Source of the DNA: Trissonchulus latispiculum
Taxonomy: Eukaryota; Nematoda; Enoplea; Enoplida; Ironidae
Assembly (NCBI GenBank): GCA_030248195.1
Contig: JASAND010023061.1
Coordinates: forward strand, 1-64,000
Length of the DNA stretch: 64,000 nucleotides
Direction: 5' to 3'
Part shown: piece by piece, positions 60,290 to 64,000 of the stretch
Layout of the letters: the number at the start of each line of letters is the position of its first letter
Position numbering within the stretch: position 1 is the first letter of the stretch
Notes under the pieces: model-generated
What the model was told of the DNA's origin: nothing
Seen by the model: only the letters and a program-made list of their open reading frames with translations
Database searches by the model: none
Program-made: the position numbers and the translations under genes

Positions 60290-62190
60290 CCCACCCACAA
60301 CTTTATCTCAAGGTACACCTATGCACGCCCGCCCCCCCGACCCTAACCGAAGTCCGAACCATAGGTGTACCCATAGGTGTGGCTGGCGAAAAAAGTAAGG
60401 GTGGGGTTTGAAAAAGTAGAGGGGCATAGGTGTAACGGCGATTTTGGTTGGGGGAGGCCCCCTCCCCCCAAATTTTGGGGGCGGGCCCCCTTTTTCGACC
60501 TCCCCCAATCCCCACCAAACCTCCCCCAACAACTTTTTTCAATTTTTATGCCAAAAATCGCATTTTCAGCCATTGCTAATGCCAAAAAACATCCATTAGC
60601 TAATTTTATCATTAGACAGGGCCTTTAAACTCGAAAACTTGTTTTCCAGCATGCTTCAAACTCCAAACAAGGGTCAATATTGAGTCAGAAAGTCCATAAA
60701 ACTTTTGAAAACGTGTATTTCACGCAATAATGAACACTTTAAGCCAAAAATTTGGACATTTTTGAAAAATTTTGCAACAGTTACCCTAAAAACATATATA
60801 TATACAATATAAAAATATATGTATACCCGATTTTTCGCAAATTTTGGGGGGGGCGGTCGGGAGCCCCCAAAAATCTTTGGGGGTGGTTTGTAAAAATGGC
60901 TGGGGGGGGGTTACCCCCCCCCCCCAAACCAAAACCTCCCCCCAATTACACCTATGGAGAGGGGGGTTGGCACAAAAGGGGGGGAGGGGGGGGGGGTCAA
61001 AAAACTCGATTTGGGGGAGGGGCATAGGTGTGGCTGGGCAAAAAATCTGGGGGGGGGGTCCGACGGAGGGTGGGGGGGGGTCCGCCAAATTTCCCAAAAA
61101 ACCCCTAAATTTTCGATTTTTTTGCCATTTTTGGCCACTTTTTGGCCAAAAATCGGGGGGGGCCTAGCTAAACTCTGAAAAATCTGGGGGGGGGGTCGCG
61201 AAAATTTGTCAATTTGGTGGGGGGGTCCACGGTCTCACCTGGGTTTATTTTAGGCAAAAATAAGTGGGGGGAGTGTGGGGGACGCCCCCTGCCAGTGGGG
61301 GGGATGAGCTGGAAAAGTGGGGGAGGATAAAATGAGCCAAAAATGATAAAAATGCTGTATAGCCTGTTTTCCACATACACTGCTATAACTATGCTTATAA
61401 GTGCTCAAAAATCAAATTTTAGCACCAAAAAACGCGATTTTTGATCAAACATTTCCGCATTTCGGAAAAATTTTTAAAATTTTGACCAAAAATCCTAAAA
61501 ATTTGGCAATTTCTGGGCACCTTGGGGTGAGTGGGAAGGAAGCCCAAACAGTGGGGGTGTGGCCGAGTGAGGAGACTCAAACAGTGGGCCCCCAGTAAAA
61601 TAAACCCAGGGCACAGGGGGCAAACTGTAGCCTGGTATATACACCTATGGTCCGAACACCGCCAGCAATCGTTGGCGCCAAAAAGCTAAAGGCGAAAAAT
61701 TATCATTTTTGAATAATCTTCAAACCACCCCCACCCTCCCAACAAGCCAGAGGTCTGGCTGGCGGCGAAAAAGTGGGGGTGGGGCCTCTGGTCCACTAAA
61801 AGGACAGGCCTCCGAACGAGGACCGCCTCCTCTTCTAAAACTTTTTGGCTACCCCTGCCCGCGCCCAAACCCTTCCTTTGTTCCGGCGAACCGGCGAAGC
61901 GAGGTGGGGAGTCAGAAACGAGTCGGAAAGAGTCAAAAACTGAAAAGAAATCAGACTTTTTGCAATTTTTCGCTACTTTTTCGTGGTTTTTTAAAACCAA
62001 TTAATTGCTAATATATAATTTGCAAACATTTAGATATACAGGAGGTCTGAAAATTTTTAGGGGGAGTTGGGGACCTGTCCATTTGGGGGGGGGCAACAGG
62101 GGTCCCCCCCAGGTGTAACGGAGATTTGGGGTGGGGGGGTCCGGGTCCCCCCAACTATGGGCAGCTATCGCTATGTCATTTTTCATTATG
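60290..62190. repeat. Complex of G-run repeats with CACCTATGG motifs upstream of headcase
   Basis: At least six copies of CACCTATG or CATAGGTG in both orientations (for example 60316, 60360, 60425, 60947, 61022, 61642) and long runs of G or C. Repeated phrases such as GGCATAGGTGTGGCTGG suggest nested copies of one or more G-rich elements. All frames here are Pro/Gly composition artefacts. Confidence 0.7.
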
Positions 62191-62582
62191 GGGTTAATGA
62201 CGCCAAGCGGAGGAAAAAATCTGGGAAGATCCGTGGCTATGCCCGAAGCGAACCATGCGACGGCATACTGCTATGCGAACGATTCGACGGCATACAAAGT
62301 TTTTGGTTTTCTTGCCATGCCAAACGAGCGAGGTTGCCGGTGTTTCTGAATATAATGCGTTTATGAAGCGAAAGTTGGCCAGCTTTCCTAGTGATCGTGT
62401 GGTGGTAGTCGATCCTATTGACTACGAACCTTTTTATGCTACCCACACACAGTGTTTTTTTCGCCGACGGCTTATGTGTAACGTTACACACCTCTCCAAA
62501 ATTTTTTGCTATTTTTCAGAAAAAAGTGTGTAACTACCTAAAAATTCCCAATTTACTCGCGGTTTGCTTACTACATGTATAT
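62191..62582. other. Unassigned
   Basis: Short frames without recognisable domains. Nothing else seen. Confidence 0.4.
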
Positions 62583-63830
62583 ATCATGGGGTAGCTCGGA
62601 GAGCACCCCATAATATGAGCTAAAACGGTCAAATGCAGCCTTTGAAAACGTTAATTAAGCAAGACTAATTAACGGTAAGGAGTTGAGAGCTAAAATTTGC
62701 ATTTCTGAAATCTCCAGGCCAAGAGCTTTCGAATGATACCAAACTTGCCTGGAAAAAATGAACTTTGAAAAAATCGACTTTTCTGACCACTTTGTATGTG
62801 TGGTTTTTTTCTGTTGTGTTCGTCCTTTACGCTTTTGTACAATTTTGTGTCCAACGGATTTTTCACATGGCTTATGGTGGTAACCTTTGCCTATTATTAT
62901 CTTGTTAGCATAACCATGAACCTGTTCACTATTGATTATTTTTGCCCAATTTTGCTCCTAGCGATTTTTACAGACTGTCAAACATGCGAAGCGTTTGGAC
63001 TTAGAAATTTTTCAGGCCCCAACATAGAAAATTGTCAAAAAGTCGTCTAAAATAGCGTTTTTCGGCCATTTGGTGCTGCGCATATATAGTAAATCGGGGG
63101 CGCTGAAAACGATGAGCATATCGCCAAAACCGACGGATGTGACCCTCGGGCTGCATGGCGCCCGTGGTTCCTCGCCCAGGGTCAAAGTTGGGAAAAGTCC
63201 CCAAAAACAGCTATTTTCGGCCATTTGGTGGTGCCCCTATATAGGAAATCGGGGTCGCTGAAAACGATGAGCATACTGCCGATACCGTCCGAAGTGACCA
63301 CTGGTCAGAATGGCTCCCGTGGTTCCTCGCCCGGGGTCAAAGTTGGGAAAACTCACTATAAACAGCGGTTTTCGGCGTTTTGGTTGGGGGCATATATAGT
63401 AAATCGACTACGCTCGTTTCAATGGGCATATTTCTGAAACCGATGGAAGTGACCAGTGGTCGGCATCGGGGGCCTATTGACCACTTGTCAAATGGCCTAA
63501 AACAGCGTTTTTCGGCGTTTTGGTCGGGGGCATATATGGTATATCGACTACGCTCGTTTCAATGGGCATATTTCTGAAACCGATGGAAGTGACCAGTGGT
63601 CACTACGGCCTCGGGGGCCTATTGACCACTTGTCAAATGGCCTAAAACAGCGTTTTTCCGCGTTTTGGTCGGGGGCATATATAGTATATCGACTACGCTC
63701 GTTTCAATGGGCATATTGCCGAAACCGACGGATGTGACTCTCGGGCTGCATGGCGCTCGTGGTTCCTCGGCCAGGGTCAACGTTGGGAAAAGTCCCCAAA
63801 AACAGCGGTGGGTGGGTCCTGTGTGGGTCA
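62583..63830 (-). mobile_element. Second satellite-bearing element, inverted relative to the left one
   Basis: From the terminus: ATC, hairpin (62586-62611), ~450 bp unique part matching 4195-4670 in reverse complement, then 155-bp-type units, about two and a half 145-bp-type units, and a further 155-bp-type piece. The GACCAGTGGTC dyads are present in the 145-bp units. The array is much shorter than at the left. Confidence 0.85.
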
Positions 63831-64000
63831 GAATGAGATCGAATCTGCTGCCACGTACTCTACAACAATACCAAAAATGGAAGAAGACAAGTAGGAAAAA
63901 TGCTCCCTGCAGTCGCATGTAAAATGCAATATGAGCTAAGGGCAGCATTTAAATACGTAAAAGACAAGAGTTAAAATACTTAATATGAGCCAGCATCTAA
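63831..64000. other. Non-satellite sequence at the right edge
   Basis: Satellite homology stops near 63808. The remaining bases show no feature. Confidence 0.5.

Noticed and set aside
60300..62200. Pro/Gly-rich frames on both strands as collagen- or proline-rich proteins
   Set aside because: They exist in several frames at once because of G and C runs.

Overview
The window reads as invertebrate metazoan nuclear DNA. It is AT-rich, genes are split by GT-AG introns, and short exons sit in a sea of repeats. Three multi-exon genes are supported. Two are bilaterian-type regulatory genes (an LMX1-type LIM-homeodomain gene and a headcase/HECA gene). The third encodes a secreted protein combining a vWA domain, TSP1 repeats and chitin-binding (CBM14) domains. 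That suggests an invertebrate handling chitin or other extracellular matrix; I cannot name the phylum from the sequence.

Layout. Positions 1-4670 hold a GC-rich minisatellite, about 24 copies of a 145-bp satellite, three copies of a related ~155-bp satellite, then a ~470-bp non-repetitive end closed by a hairpin. The same end and satellites recur inverted at 62583-63830, so the window is bracketed by two oppositely oriented copies of one satellite-bearing element. From 4.8 to 14.5 kb there are only mobile elements and unassigned DNA. LMX1 (+) runs from 14551 to 21381, with a poly(A) signal near 22180. From 22.2 to 27.5 kb is intergenic DNA with a hAT-type element. The vWA-TSP1-CBM14 gene (+) runs from 27504 to 35750; its first exon lies upstream and was not found. 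From 35.8 to 50.2 kb is a dense field of short inverted-repeat elements, many nested. Headcase (-) runs from 60211 down to 50254 in seven exons that join in frame to about 531 codons. Its large first intron is full of insertions, and a G-run-rich repeat field lies upstream of its start codon.

How the genes relate. The three genes are functionally unrelated: a transcription factor, an extracellular matrix protein and a growth/differentiation regulator. They share invasion of their introns by foldback (long inverted-repeat) elements. Intron 1 of the vWA gene is almost entirely one three-level nest of elements. LMX1 intron 1 carries two elements and headcase intron 1 at least five.

The most notable material is the mobile DNA. 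Several element families can be defined from this window alone by their terminal inverted repeats and target-site duplications (TTA, TAA, TTAA, 7-bp, 8-bp, 9-bp and 11-bp). One 556-bp element is built almost wholly of alternating short palindromes, and its pre-insertion site survives in a paralogous repeat about 2.6 kb away. All calls come from reading the sequence by eye. No database search was run.
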